From NCBI GenBank assembly GCA_051294375.1, contig CM119264.1, positions 8,802,764 to 8,866,763 on the forward strand: DNA of 64,000 nt, given 5' to 3'. Source of the DNA: Paraspadella gotoi (taxonomy: Eukaryota; Chaetognatha). The translations under genes and the position numbers were made by a program. The notes below the pieces were generated by a model that saw only the letters and a list, made by a program, of their open reading frames with translations, searched no databases and was not told the DNA's origin. Below are positions 11,046-23,663 of this stretch, in pieces; position 1 is the stretch's first letter; every line of letters begins with the position of its first letter.

Positions 11046-12039
11046 AAAAGGAAGAGAATGTGCGGGAGAATTAAAACAAACGGAGGAATGAAGCGACAAG
11101 AGAATTTAAATGGATTTCGAGAGAAAATATATCGAACTGCGGCGACGGTCGAGAGCCGCTAGAGTTCACCATTATTCAAGTCAAACTATTCGTCTTCTTT
11201 TTATAAATTTTTAAAAACAAGAGTACTTAATTATCCGGGAGCCCTTGGCCCGCGAAGCCGGGTCAGGCTCTATATATGTTTTAGGGGTTCTTCTTTGGTG
11301 ACGTAGTCGCTCGTCGTCGACGCGTGTCGTCCGTCACGACTGTTTATATATAAAAACTACTAACGCTTTTATAGGTTCGCTGTTCGACTTTACCGTTTTT
11401 TTTTAAAAATAAAAATATTATGAATATGATAAGTTTACAAAAGTGTGCGATCATAGTAAGTTAAAATTTAGATACTGGTCTTCATCTGAATAGCTGTGAT
11501 ATTTTCATATAATCTGGATTATATTTTTGTTTGAATTTCCACTTCATCTGATTTACTGCAATATTCAAATGAGATTAAAGTACTTCCTTAATAATACTCC
11601 AAATTAGTATATAGAAGCTTTAATCTAATTTAACATATGCCAGTATATAATATTGAGATGAAATTCAAAAAATTTGTTTAACTTTTCTAATAAACTGCGG
11701 AATCAAAGGATTCTTTTTAACATGAGAAGCTATACTTAATTTAAATACACAATATAAATAATCTTTTACAACATGCGATTGGAAAAATTGAAAAATTTCC
11801 AATTGTAACACCATTGTAACATATTGCCTTTCTTTTATTCTTAAATCTATATATAGATTTTCTTCCTATATTCTGTCAGCTGCTGCTTTTTCTGAACTCT
11901 TAAAAACGAGTCAGTTTGCATGACTGTTCAGCTGGCTTGCCACCTTTCTCTTTCTTTCTGTCTCTTTGCTTCTCTCTTTTCCTCTTTCTGTCTCTCTTCT
12001 CTCTTTCTGTTCCCTCTCACTCTGTACGATGTTTGTTTT

Positions 12040-12166
12040 TGAAAAACTTCTGATTATTCTGTTTCCTTCTCAAAACTTTATTATGCCATTTATTCCTTCG
12101 CTTTCTTTTTCATACAAAATCCCAAATTTATATCTGAGATATAATTGGAAAGAAAAATCGGGTTTT

Positions 12167-12205
<39 letters not shown>

Positions 12206-13300
12206 TTTTTAACAAAAATGAGATAACTTTAATGATCATGCATTATACATATAAATCAGCTAATGTCGACTATTATATATGAAGCACTTCTTCGCCGATA
12301 ATATAATTCCATGCACTACATTATAAAACAAAAATTTTTGTTTTTTTTATTATTGGCAACTTTGGCCCGGTTGGCCCACTATTGGCAACATTATATCTAA
12401 TAGGAGTTGATAAGAGAGATATAGTCAAATAAGCACTTACTTTTTTTGTTATTCTGATAATTTGTACTCACTTCATTAAATCTTATAAATATTTTTTAGT
12501 GTCATATATTTATCATTTTTTAACATTCTTTTTTAAATAATAATTATTGAGTGTGATAACTATTTATAATTACATTAAACTATGCAAATATTAAATTTGA
12601 CCTCGGTCTGGTTTCTTCTAAAAAAAGGAAAATCAATCTTTTTCTCTCTATCTCTCTTTCTCTCTCTTCTCTCATCTCTCCTCTCTCTCTCTCTTTTCCT
12701 CTCTCTTTTTTTTTTTCCTTCTAAACTTTATTAATCGCCCATTTATTACCGGAGATTTTCGTGGATTTTTTTCCTTGCTAAAACTTTTATTATCCGCCAT
12801 TTATTATTTTATCTCAATACAAAATCCAAACTACAATAACTTACTAACCTAGATTTCGTGGTCGTTTGCGGAGACAACAGTACAATGGTCGAGGAACATC
12901 GACCCTAATAACGCGTTACGTGTATAAAATAAAAAATCAAACATAGACCCAATTTCACGACGGGCGTTGCGAGGCAACGGATAACCGATATAAACGAGGT
13001 GACCTAATAATGCGTCTCGTTGTGGGAAAACTCTCTCTCTTCTCTCTTTTCTCACTCTCCCTCCCTCTCTCTCCACTGCTCCGTCTTCGTCTCTCGTCTT
13101 CTCTCTCTCTCTTCTCTCTCTTTTTTTTCCTTCTAAAAACTTTTATTATCGCCCATTTATTCCGCGCTTTTTTCTCAATTAACAACACAAATTTACATCC
13201 GAGATTTTTCGGTTGGATTTTTTTTCTAAAAATTCCTGATTATCTTTATATAACGAGAGAGACCTAATAATTGCGTTCGTTGGCGGGAAAACTGTCCAGC
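12040..13300 (+). repeat. repeated module with CT tract, three degenerate copies
   Basis: A module of a CT run, tttttccttctaaaaac, ttttattatcgcccattt, a cggagattttcg-like segment and then aaattcctgattat occurs at about 12040-12170, 12715-12835 and 13125-13260. Related taataa-gcgtt-cgttgggaaaac junctions lie at 12905, 13005 and 13262. The reverse-complement copies are at 29640-30850. Confidence 0.7.
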
Positions 13301-13439
13301 CCTCTCTCTCGGGTCTCTCTCTCTCTCTCTCTCTCTCTTCAGTCTCTCTCTCTCTGCTCGTCTACTCCTCTCTCTCTCTCTCTCCCTCTGTTCACTTTCG
13401 ATACACGCATTTTTTGGTTTGTATTTACGGATGGAATGA

Positions 13440-13690
13440 TGTCAGCGTGCGTCAATGAATCACTATCTCGGCATCAATGAATGATCTATCCATCGTATCA
13501 AATGAATGATTAGTCATCAATATTCAATGAAGACTATCATCGCATCAAAATCAATTTGATTATCATCACAAATCAGTCATTTTGTTATCATCGCCTCAAT
13601 TATTGGTTATCATCTGGCGTCAATATTTGGTTATCAATCGCAATGCAATATTTGGTTATCAATCGCATCAATATTTGGTTATCTATCCGA
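13440..13690 (+). repeat. minisatellite of about 22 bp units
   Basis: Degenerate repeats of atcgcatcaatatttggtta and the related catcaatgaatgat-. The matching inverted array at 29275-29515 is much more regular. Confidence 0.8.
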
Positions 13691-14030
13691 AAGCGGCCTC
13701 CGATCTTTATGCTTTTAAGATTTTTTTTTAATGAAACGTTTCGCCGGCGTTTTGGGCGGGGAATGAGACCAAGATACAGACGAAATATCAGCTCCGAAAA
13801 GAAACAATATTCGCGACCGTCGTAGACTAATAGTTTCGTAAAGGACAATGAGGTCTATTTGGGGGGATTCGACTTAAAAGGAGGGTAGAGGCAGAGCGTC
13901 GTCAGTAAATTGATGAGTTCGCAAAAGCACGCTCTCTGTTATCACATAATCGCGTCTGTTTGCATTGTGTTTTTATTAGAATCCACTTTGGTTTCATTTG
14001 AAATCCCTGTCGTACTTACTAATGTGGAGG

Positions 14031-14070
14031 GAAGGCTGTGAGATTCGAACCCACGCCTCCGAAGAGACTG
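14031..14070 (-). pseudogene. 3' half of a tRNA-Leu (fragment), left-arm copy
   Basis: The reverse complement holds the T-arm GGTTCGAATCTCAC preceded by the variable-arm sequence cagtctcttcggaggcg that is typical of eukaryotic tRNA-Leu. It differs from the other copy (28913-28952) in the first acceptor bases. No 5' half, A box or matching acceptor strand is found upstream. Confidence 0.6.
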
Positions 14071-15457
14071 ATCATACTGTTAACTTGTTTATCCTTTAAG
14101 AAAGAGTGAACCGTTACAACTTTTCCAACAAAGTATTAACCTCATATTGCGACAGTTTCCTGACCGAAACTAAATTTAATATTTTGGTTTCTGTTTCAGA
14201 ATAATAGCAAAAATGACTTTTATTAAATTTTAAAACAAAAAATATTTCGAGGAGTATTTATTGTTTGAAGCGCTGAGATTCAGGAGAGCCGGGAGCGAGT
14301 AAGCAAAGCATCGGGCCTTATTTAGTTTTAAATTGTCTGAAAGTAAATCTAACGTTTCCTCGTTCGAGTTGAAAGAGAGCTGGGTTACTCGATGCAGAGA
14401 TGGTGCACTGTTCCATTGGTACTTCAACCCACTTTCTCTCTCTCTCTTCTCTCTCGTCTCCTCTGTCTCTCTCTCTCTCGTCTCTCTCTTCTCGCTCCGC
14501 TCTCTCATCCTCTCTCTGTCTGTGTTCCCTCCCCCACGCACATTCAATCTTCATCAATCATGAATTTAATTTCAAACTTTTTTTTTCCGACTCTCAATGC
14601 TCCATTTTTTATTTTTTTTTTATTTCTTCTTATAGGGAAAGATGGTAAGCGGCCAGTCATCCTTCTCTTTGTCTCGAGGCTTCAGAGTCGATTCCTGTCA
14701 CTCAGGTGTGTCAGTGTCGAGGGAGGGGGGCGAACAATTTTTTTTGACGATCGGTTGTTGTTGTTTCTTCTCAAATAAGAAGTTTCGGAATTAAAATCAA
14801 AAGTTTATTCTAGAACATTTGTTTCGAAACGAATTGTTCGAGAATGCTTAGCGGAATATTTTGTCCTTTTGCCAAACATTTCACTATTTCTCCATATTTA
14901 CGTAATTTGCTTTTTATTCTTTCACCTCCTCTCTCAAAAAAATTAAAATCGCTTCTTGTTAATTTGGTAAATAGGCAAGTTGTATGGTTCAGCTTTTGTT
15001 TAAAAAAATAAGACGTTTACAGATTACAGTTAAAAAATAAAAGAACAAAAGTAAGGCACGTAAAAAAAATAGGCATTCTCTCTCTCTTTCTTTCTTTTCT
15101 CTCTCTCTCTCTCTTCTCTTCTCTCTCTCTCTCTCTCTCTGCCTGCACGCAAGCCATTCCTCATCTCGTGGTGACGACTAGTATCGGCTTTGGATTCAAG
15201 GCGGAAACTTGTTTACCTTTTTTTTTATTTGTTGGGTTTGAGAAGAAGCGAAAAGAGAAAGAAGAATAAAAGACGAAGAGAGACAGTTAGAAAGAAAATC
15301 AAGCGAAAGAAAATAAAAAAAAGGAAAGAAAAAGAAAAGGAAAACCTTCGGCGAGTTTCCTCGTTTCGGGACTTTTTTTTCTCACTCATTAACATCTTCT
15401 CTCCTTTTCTCGCTTCGTAGCTTCCACGTTTTCCTATCCTCAATCTCTTTCCCTTTG

Positions 15458-15520
15458 TTCTTTTCTTTTCTTTTCTTTTTCTTTTCTTTTCTTTTCTTTT
15501 CTTTTCTTTTTTACTTTTCT
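15458..15520. repeat. (TTTTC)n microsatellite
   Basis: About 60 bp of TTTTC units. The inverted partner (27415-27560) is more than twice as long and almost pure. Confidence 0.9.
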
Positions 15521-15524
15521 TTCA

Positions 15525-17295
15525 TTTTCTTTTCCTTTCTTTATTTTCATACTGAAAAACTATTAGGTAAAGTATAAACGTAATAGATATAAGATACATT
15601 AGTTAGATGAGTCCCGTGCTGCACATCTATGACTTATGTTTTAATATAAGAATAAGTTATTCTTGTGATGACGTGAAAAAACAAGAAGAATCGGCTCAGT
15701 CTGAACTTTTTTTGAGGCGGAGTGGTTGAACGTTCGTTTCTCGTGTTCCTTCTAGTATATGTCTCTCTGTATGTTCTAATTCATTTTGACTATTTTATGA
15801 AAATTTTGATTATCTTTTATTTTTATCTCCAAGACATAAAAGAAAAAAATCTTTATTCTCAATTACTCTTTTATTTATTCTTCACGTTAAGTTTTTGTCT
15901 CTTTTCTTCGGCCCAACGCGCGCTAGTATAGTTGTAGCGGTGATGCCGGGTGTGTAGGCATTTGCTCTGACCATGGTGGCGCCATGTGCTTTAGTCTTGT
16001 AAGATCTGCGTGTTTATATATATAGCATACCATCACACTTAAATCCAGAGTGAACGTGAGTGGATTAATACCGGATCTTCCATCATATATGGTTCTTTGA
16101 TTCGAGTCCTATAGCTGTACCATACTATCAATGGGACGAGACTGAGTCTTATGCTCCAAGATACTAACTCTGGCTGTGGAGGTCATTCCATAGTGTGATT
16201 CGCCACATATATTTTATCTTCTATTTATACCTGTTGAAAAACTCTCTAAAATCGAAATATGAGGGCATTTTGATTACTTCCTTGTATATCAGCGATCCTA
16301 GCATTCTCGTGTTTCATATCTCAATCTTGCACTTGCTTTATATGGTCCGAATTGCCTTTGCTCAAATCAGGATCTCGATGTCCAGAAAACGCCTCAGTTA
16401 AGAGGGCGGAAATTTTGAAACCTCTGATTAGAGCTTGTGATAACACGGATCTGCGAGTCCCTAGCAATGTGAAATTTGCGATCGTCACGCTGATGGAGCG
16501 AATGCGAGAAATCATCGACGATATGGAGGTTAATGCATGTGGAAGGGTCACGGGTTAGAATATGAAAAGGAAGTGAGAGAGAAGAGAGAGAGGAGAGGAG
16601 AGAGGGTAGAGAGGATGAAAAGATAATGAAGTAGAGAAGTAATACCCTGATAGATCGTACAACACCAGCAACAAAAGAACCCGTCTTGAAAGTGCTGGGA
16701 AGAATCGCACTTCTCTGAAAAAGAATGATACGTGACTGGGTAACATACAAAAAGAGACCACCAAGAACCGGTAAGAAAGAGAAGGAGAACATGTAGTAGA
16801 AATATATCGTCCGGCTACGATTCGAAGCCTAATGTTATGGCGTGTTAGCGGATTAGAAAGGAAAAAACTAATGCGCTTACCTCTTTTACGTCTCTCGTCT
16901 TCGACGCGCTTGAGTCTTCGTTTTCCCATCCGACTTCTTCTCTATTCTGTATTTTTTACTTGTACTTTCTATTCTCTTTTCTTCTGTCCCTCTCTTTTCC
17001 TCCCCTCTCTCCTTCTTCTTTTCTTCAGTTATTTTCTTTCCTTCCGCAATCTTGTTCCCCTCGGCGGAGAGCGGTCTTTAATCGCGATTATGAGCCTCAC
17101 CATTATAGTTTGGTTTTCTTCATTTCACTATTGGCCTCTGTTTTTTTCTTGTTCTAAACATGTTCGCGCTGATTTTGCGCTTGCGGCTTTGTCCTTTATT
17201 CTTCCTCGTGTTTCCACTTTGTTAATTATGGTTCGCCTTGATAGTTTTATTTCTGTCTTCCTAACAGGGGTCTTTGCTCTTAGTTTTCTTTTCTA
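15525..17295. repeat. 1.77 kb block present only in the left palindrome arm
   Basis: Flanking sequence on both sides matches the right arm, but the right arm passes directly from the (AAAAG)n tract to attaaaataatagaa. The block has mixed composition with few microsatellites, a candidate exon (16371-16528) and most of a 172-codon frame (16832-17350). It shows no obvious terminal repeats or target-site duplication. It is either an insertion in this arm, a deletion in the other arm, or foreign sequence joined during assembly. Confidence 0.75.
16371..16528 (+). CDS. candidate internal coding exon, helical
   Basis: A 158 bp segment between acceptor tttgctcaaatcag and donor GAG/GTTAAT. Two lead bases are followed by 52 open codons ending at a codon boundary. 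Peptide pieces: SRCPENASVKRAEILKPLIR, ACDNTDLRVPSNVKFAIVTL and MERMREIIDDME. The spacing of hydrophobic residues suggests alpha-helical repeats. GC content and codon choice differ from the AT-rich flank. It lies in the block absent from the right palindrome arm, so only one copy exists here. No family recognised. Confidence 0.4.
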
Positions 17296-17350
17296 TTATC
17301 TTTATATTTGTAATTTTTTGCGTCCTAGTTTTCCATTGATCAAATACTGA
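16832..17350 (+). CDS. intact 172-codon hydrophobic ORF, unknown
   Basis: Begins with a true ATG (a second in-frame ATG is at 16871) and ends at TGA. It has at least three long hydrophobic stretches, including IAIMSLTIIVWFSSFHYW and LDSFISVFLTGVFALSFLFY, and a loop LVPLGGERS. It could be a multi-pass membrane protein fragment. The caution is that the plus strand here is T-rich, which by itself gives Phe/Leu/Ile/Ser codons. The last 18 or so codons lie in sequence shared with the right arm, where the frame is cut. No conserved membrane-family motif identified. Confidence 0.25.
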   Translation: MLWRVSGLERKKLMRLPLLRLSSSTRLSLRFPIRLLLYSVFFTCTFYSLFFCPSLFLPSLLLLFFSYFLSFRNLVPLGGERSLIAIMSLTIIVWFSSFHYWPLFFSCSKHVRADFALAALSFILPRVSTLLIMVRLDSFISVFLTGVFALSFLFYYLYICNFLRPSFPLIKY

Positions 17351-20300
17351 ATCCCGGATCTTTTCGCTCAGTCAATTTTAAATTTGTCCGTGGGAACGTT
17401 TTATTCTGTCATAAAATTTCATTTAGTCAAAAATTTAAAGAAATGAAGAACAAGTTGGCTTTTTTTTCCCTGCGTTCTTCCATTTGATTCGATTCCATAT
17501 CGAGATTGCGCGTTTGTACGCCTTCTCTTTTCTTTTATCCATCAAAGGTTTGTCTTTTTCTTCCTCCCTGCCGTCTTGTAGACTTTTTTCCTGGGCTACT
17601 TTTCTTCGTCTGTGAGCCGAACGCTCCTTCGTCCTAGTGTGTGCCGTATTGTTTGTAGGGGGTGGTTTCTTTGAATACGTGCTCGATCGCATGTTTTATG
17701 TTGTTTAAAATTCTCTATTTCGTGTAAACCGTTCTATCTGATAAGTTTTAGCACATAGATGTTTTCAAGAGTATTTTCAAAAACCGCCGAGATAAAGCGC
17801 CTTCCTGCTCCACCTTCCCGCCGTCGCTCCCCCTACGTCCCCCGCCTTCATGCAGCGCAAAATATTGACGTATTTTTAACGGTCTTGTTCAATCGCACCC
17901 AACTCCCTTGTTAAATTGCTTACTCCTGTACTGTGCCAAGTGGACTAATTCGTGGCGACAATTTAGGTAGACAGATACGCTCAGGGGAGCGCGGTGGAAT
18001 TCTTCTTTTACTTACTTTTGTTGTGTTTTTCTCTTTTCTCCCTTTTATCCTTCACCATTGTGTGGTCTTTTTCACCACTTAAAAATCTCATTTTCCCCGG
18101 ATTTTCTCTCTCTCACTCTCTCTCTCGCTCTTCGGTCGCTATCCTCTCTCCTTCTCCTTTCTCTCTCGTCTAGTCTCCTCTCCCGTCTGGCTCCTCTCTT
18201 CTCCCGTGTCTGCTCTCCTGATCTCATCGCTGACTCACATTTTTATCACTTTTTTTGCCTCCCCATTTTCTGTTCATTCTCTATTCAAAGTAACCGAGAA
18301 TTACCGTAAAAGGCAGGTCCAGTTTAGGAGATGGCATTCTTTGAGGAGGGAGATGAAGACGTTCTCTTCTTCCCCCCGGGCTCATTCGTTTGATACCCTT
18401 GTCGTACGTCCGACGTCGTCCGTCATTTCTTCGAACCGTCGGGGTCGTAAGCACCCGCGGTTGTCGTCGTCAATCGGCGCAGTGTAGCGGTCGTATGGAT
18501 TCCTTTTTTCACATTTTCCAATCGTCGTCGTCTTCTTCGTCGGCTCTTCCTCGTCGTACTCCGGTCGTAGATTGGGCGAATAAAAAATATTTTAAAAAGG
18601 GTGATCAGTGACAGGGTTAAGAAGCACGTCGTTTTATAGTGGCGAACAAGTTCTTTATATTTAATTCCGATGGTTAATGTCCTCCTTCACATCCTTGATT
18701 ACTAATAGACAAGTCCAGATTCATCTGAAGCTCCTGAAACTGGTGACAATATCTGAAATGGTTCATCCTGGGCGGTTTAAAAGTTTATTTTCTTTTCTTG
18801 TTAAAAAACCCAAAATTTTTTTGATTCTGTCACTTTCATCCGGTGGCTTTTCTCTTGTTAATTTTTAATTTAAAAAATGTTCTTTTTTTCTTCAAGGGCA
18901 TGCATGTAGACTTTGCCTTAATCGTCTTTTTTTTTTCTTTCTGTTGTATCCAATCAATAATTACGTGCAGATTCATTCGAAATCATCAATCATTATGATG
19001 TCTCTATATCAACACATGCTGACTTTCTTTGTGATTCGTCCATTCTTCTGACGCATGGTCACATATTTCACAAACATTTAATCCCTTTTTATAAATCGTA
19101 TTTTTTTATCTCTATCCTTCTTTATATTCATTCCCGTCATTTAAACATGCTACTTTTTCTTCCTCGTCCTTGCATCAGATTTCAAGAATCTTCCTTATCC
19201 GCGTCCTCTACTCGTTTTTTCTTTTCCGTCTTTTTTTCTGCCCCTATTCTTCCTACTGACGCCTTCCCCATTCCCCTTTCCACCCTCCGATCCATCGCTC
19301 CTCTAACTTTGCGCAGATCGTGCACTTGGCTTGCATGGCAGCAGCAACCCTCCTATGGAGTGACCTCAAAGGTAGTTGCTGCTAGGCAACCCAACTGGCT
19401 TTCTCTACACCTGGTTGAAAGGAGATCTTAAAAGACTGAGCGAAACCACCGAAAGCTCCCAGGGAAAGAGGAGGGGTTATGAGGAGAGAGAGAGAGAGGA
19501 GGAGAGAAGAGGAAAAAGAGAGATGGAGGAGAGGCAGAGAGAGAGAGCAGCAGAGCGTTCAGCACTGCCTCTATCGGAGTGCCGTCACCCTTACCCTCCG
19601 TTTCTTCTTTTTTCTCCACCAAAGTCATAGTTTTTTTTGTTGTCCGTCTAGTCGTCTGGTCGAAGGAATTTTCGCCAGTAAATGACGGGTTCTTTGTTGA
19701 TGGGTGTGGCGTCCCACTGGTCAAGCCGAGTTTAACCTATGGATCGGCCTGCGAAGACACCGGTGTCGGAAGGTAAGGCTGCTTCTCATTCTGAGATTCG
19801 TCATTGGCTCTGTTAGGTGTCCCGGCCTCTCTCTCCTTCTTACTTAATTCCTATATGTCCGAGGTACATGTGGGATGATAGCTTCTTCTTTTTTTTGCTC
19901 TAGCGATGTCTAAGCCATCTATACATGCTGTAATTCCAGCTCTTGAATATCTTCGACGCTACGTACACTGGCGACCATCAACTCATCTAACAGACACGAA
20001 AAGAGGGCGTCATTTTTAAATTTGACGGTGGTCGATGACTGGGCACGTTTCTGCCATTTGTGTTGTGAAGAGAGGTTACAAAATTATCCGTGTAAATTTT
20101 TTGTATTGTCTTGAACCAGTCGAAATCAATGTTCTTTTTTTTTAACAAAGAGGAGAGCAAGTTTTTCTTTTTAATGAATTTTTTCAGGTGCTGCTGAGAC
20201 GGGTGTGGTTTTTAATCTCTTCCGGCGCAGCTCGCTCCGATGTTCGCCGCGGCGACGTCAACGAGCTAAACACTGATACTCTTCTCGGAAGGACCAAGCC

Positions 20301-21711
20301 GCTTGACTGACGTACAGGTTATACCCCTGACAGTATCGGATTCTTGAGAAGATTTGTGTTCGAACATATAGAGCAAAAAGAAGAGCAACGGAAGGTAGAT
20401 AAACCAGACTGACAGTATGCTAGCCATAGGCAATCGGCAGAATTCTCTTTTTGTTTGCTAAACCAACGTTGTCAAATCATTGTGTTGTTTGAAAAAACTT
20501 AATTTGAATTTTAGAAATACAACATTTATGGTAGGAAGATATTTGTTAACTTCTGGACTTCACTTCAATGGCGAAAGAAACTTTAAGAAGAACATTTTCT
20601 CTTTGTTTGGTTGTGTTTTTTGAGTCTGTGAACTATGTCATTAACGATCTCTGCACACGATATCGATCTGCAATTTGTATGTTATGTTACAGACCGAAAG
20701 CTGATTTATAATCTTTGACAGGCTTTTAAGCTAAATTCGGAATCTCGCTCGTCTGACGCGTCCTCTACAATCGTCGTCTCTTTCTCTCGAGTCTTGCTGG
20801 GCTCGATGCCGAGTCGCTCGTCTCTCGTCTCTCCTCGCATCTCTCTCGTGCTTGTCTGCTTCCTCTCCTTCTCTTCATCCGCTTACTATCTGGCGAGTCC
20901 TGCGTCCGCTGCCATGTCTGCTCCGTCGTCTGGCCTCTCTTCTCTCGGTCTCTCCGCTCTCCTCGCCTCTCTTGCTCTCTCTGATCTCTCCCACAGACTG
21001 TCTTTTCCTGCTTTTAGGCCTTACCCGCTTCTTCATCCGTTTAACGTCTTTTTATGTCCGGTGGCTGCGCGGTGTTGTTTCCACCGTAATTAGAACAGAG
21101 ATGTTGAAATAAATGATGACCCATTGCCAGATCTTCCCGGGGGCATTTTGTTTATGCCAAGATGTTTTTTTTGTAAGGAGCAAATTCATTTTTTTTCAAG
21201 GAAACAGCGAAAGAGAGAAAGAAATAGGAGGAAACTTCCTTCCGCCGCCTCCAGAGCTTACGCTCTCTTCTTCGTCCTCTCGCGACCCTCCTAGAACCGA
21301 GACACCACCGTTTCAAATTTTCGCCTTTTCTTTCCTTCTTTTCCCCTCTCTTCTCACTTTACTTTTCCCTCTCTTAACTTCTCCTCTCTTTCCCTCTCCT
21401 TGATCTCCCTGCCTCCGGTCCCTCATTCCTTTCCCCGCCCGCCTCACCCACTTCCTCACCTTTATTTTTTTTCAATAAATTTTTCACGTCATGGCAGTTG
21501 CAAGGGCGTCGTGGAAGGGGGGAAAATCCGCCATTAAGTTTTGGAAAACATAGCGGGGATAGTGAAAGTCGTCGAGGGATCGTTTATAACACAGAGAATT
21601 AACGTTTCGAACAACATCACGATTCGCCCAGGTGAGCGACGTATGGTCGGCGACGGAAGGAAAAAAGGGATGATAAAAGGAGAATCGGGGTTCATAAAAC
21701 GGTGAACTCTC

Positions 21712-21767
21712 TCTCTTCACTCTCTCTCTCTCTCTTTCCTCTCCCCCTCTCTTCTCCTCTCGTCTCT

Positions 21768-21807
<40 letters not shown>

Positions 21808-21832
21808 CTTTTCTCTCTCTGTCCCATTCTCA
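21712..21832. repeat. interrupted (CT)n microsatellite
   Basis: About 120 bp of CT with TTC, CCT and GTC breaks, between the inverted block 21484-21712 and a copy of repeat R. Confidence 0.9.
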
Positions 21833-21840
21833 CTAATCTA

Positions 21841-22090
21841 GAAATTCGGCCATTTAATTTTCAAATAATGTTCAAATATAGTATTTATAAAAGGTATTAT
21901 ATATTAATAACATGAATTGGTACAAGTTATCCATCATTTAATAAATAAGACTATCTTACCCCTTACCTCTGAGGGACAGGCTTTGGTGGTTCAGGCCTCA
22001 TCACTCTTACAAGATATTGACATAGCAAGGTTCCAGCACAAGCTTTCAATCAAGACTCTCACACAGTCTCGTTTATTCACTCCCAGATAT
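21841..22090 (+). repeat. dispersed repeat R, copy 1
   Basis: Shares with 24241-24460 the segment ttttcaaataatgttcaaat and the R core: atccat-atttaataaataag, cttacccctgacctctg-, ggctttggtggtt, tcactcttacaagatattga, catagcaaggttcc, caagctttcaatcaagactc and gtctcgtttattcactccca. Other copies are at 41.0, 56.0 and 56.5 kb. No coding capacity seen; a SINE or MITE-like non-autonomous element is the natural guess. Confidence 0.75.
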
Positions 22091-22305
22091 ATATTATATA
22101 TACTTTTGCTCATCTTCTTTCTTTTCTCATTCTCTCATCTTCCTTTCTTTTTGGTCCCTTCGTGTCTCTAATCTCCCCAGCCTTTCTCTCTCCACTCATC
22201 TTTTCGCCTTTCCCACTTGAACTCGCTGTATCTTTCAAATATATTTTCCTCAACTTAGGATTTTTAAGTCTTACTTGATTTTATAGCGTTTGAAAATTTA
22301 ATCGC

Positions 22306-23429
22306 GATAGAAGTTTATGGATATAATTTACGTTTTCGAAATTGCCTTTACTGTACAGTGGGATCAAGATATTATTATGAGTGCGGGTAATATCTCTAAA
22401 TCAGAATCGACCGATTAGATAAATTTTTATTTTTCAATATTAAAAAAATAAAGAAAAATATTTTTTAAAAAATACTAACAGACTATAATTTGATGGAAAC
22501 CTTGACCGTAGTAAATTTTGACGGTAGTCAACATTTATCTACTTTGTGATAGTCGGTTTTAAGACGAAGCTTCTTTTAGCTTTAATGTTACTAACAGCAG
22601 TTCGTCTATACATTTATATTTTCAATCCTTCACCACCACTTTTTTTACCACCCAAACCACGCCTCCCCACCCTTTTCGCCAGGCGTCCTCTCATCCGACA
22701 TGGGCCAAAACCTCCACTGCTCCCACTGTACCACCTCCAGCTGGCACCAGAGCTACAGAACCTGAGCTGCGGCTCAAGAATCGACGCTTCAGACGTCCGC
22801 TTCGACCACTGTACATCTCTGTCACCGGACAATCTCGTCACTCTGGGAGACGATGGAACGATTCTCCGTCATAGATGACCAGATCCTGTCAAACCAAAGA
22901 TCACCGTGGACCAGATCGGGGTGGAGAGGTGAGCTGATTTGATGGAAGATGTGAAGAACAGGAGGAGGCGAGGGGAAGAGGGGGAGGGAGAGGAGAGGGT
23001 GAGAGAGGGGGGGAAGCAGAAGGGGTGAAAAGGGGAAGAAGGGGAGAAGGAAGAGGGATTGAGAGGGACGTGGGGATGATTAGGATCTCAATTTGACGCA
23101 ATACCGAGTTGAGACAAACACAACCATCTTTAAAAACCTCCTAACTCATTATTGTCCAGATGCGATTATCTTACGTAATCTTCGAGAATTCTTCTTCAAC
23201 TGGTTTAAAAGGATGATCAGTGTATCTTTATATTAGCTATTAATAGTCTCTTTTAATTACCCTCATCAGGAATTCTCCATTCTTTCCCTCTCGGTCTCTC
23301 GCCGTCTCTCTCTCTCTCTCTTCTCTTATCTCTCTCTCTTCTCTTCTCTCCCTCTCTTTTTCTGTATCTCTCTCTCTCTTGCTCTCCCTCTCCTCGGCTG
23401 GCGATGGCTCAAAATGGCCACTCGATCCT
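22306..23429. other. central non-palindromic segment of palindrome 1
   Basis: About 1.1 kb that does not pair with itself. It contains a candidate exon (22741-22878), a purine-rich GGGGAGA block (22960-23060) and a CT tract (23285-23395). Confidence 0.8.
22741..22878 (+). CDS. candidate terminal coding exon
   Basis: Starts after a good acceptor (tgtaccacctccag) and stays open for 45 codons to a TGA. Peptide: LAPELQNLSCGSRIDASDVR, then FDHCTSLSPDNLVTLGDDG and TILRHR. Codon choice is C/G-ending and the composition balanced. A second frame over the same DNA is also open and Pro/Arg-rich. It lies in the unpaired centre of the giant palindrome, the only place there where sequence is not doubled. 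Family unknown; the Cys pair and acidic ends suggest a small extracellular or linker region, which is only a guess. Confidence 0.4.
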   Translation: MAPELQNLSCGSRIDASDVRFDHCTSLSPDNLVTLGDDGTILRHR

Positions 23430-23639
23430 TGGGATTAAATTTTCAACGCCTATAAAATCAAGTAAGCTAAAATCCTAGTTGAGGAAAAAATTTTGAAAGA
23501 TACAGCCGAGTTCAAGTGGGAAAGGCGAAAGAGGAGTGAGAGAGAAAGTGAGAGAGAGATTGAGACACGAAGGGACAAAAAGAAAGGAAGATAGAGAATA
23601 GAAAAGAAAGAAGAGAGCAAAGATATATATAATAATATA

Positions 23640-23663
23640 TCTGGGAGTGAATAAACGAGACTG
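23640..23663 (-). repeat. end of a repeat R copy, cut by a gap
   Basis: The sequence ctgggagtgaataaacgaga followed by ctg is the reverse complement of the R terminus. It stops at the 25-N gap. Confidence 0.7.

Larger units (their letters stand above)
11046..22305 (+). repeat. left arm of giant inverted repeat (palindrome 1)
   Basis: This arm is the imperfect reverse complement of 23430-31865. Block pairs read by eye: 11046-11345 with 31565-31860; 11400-11840 with 31080-31500; 12860-13300 with 29630-30070; 13730-14100 with 28880-29245; 15160-15440 with 27570-27860; 17300-17720 with 27105-27420; 18300-19000 with 26200-26740; 19260-19740 with 25620-25940; 19800-20640 with 25022-25600; 21113-21720 with 24460-24975; 22065-22305 with 23430-23663. 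Differences are mainly one-base indels and substitutions. Microsatellites here are interrupted. The arm is 2.8 kb longer than its partner, mostly through the block at 15525-17295 and about 0.47 kb at 20640-21113 facing a 10-N gap. Confidence 0.95.

Noticed and set aside
16801-16880. Minus-strand B-box-like ggcttcgaatcgtagcc with tRNA-like upstream bases
   Set aside because: The T-stem does not pair well and no acceptor partner exists; it overlaps an open frame.
18331-18390. Short ORF MAFFEEGDEDVLFFPPGSFV in the left palindrome arm
   Set aside because: The right-arm copy has a different frame with a stop near the start, so the reading is probably an indel product.
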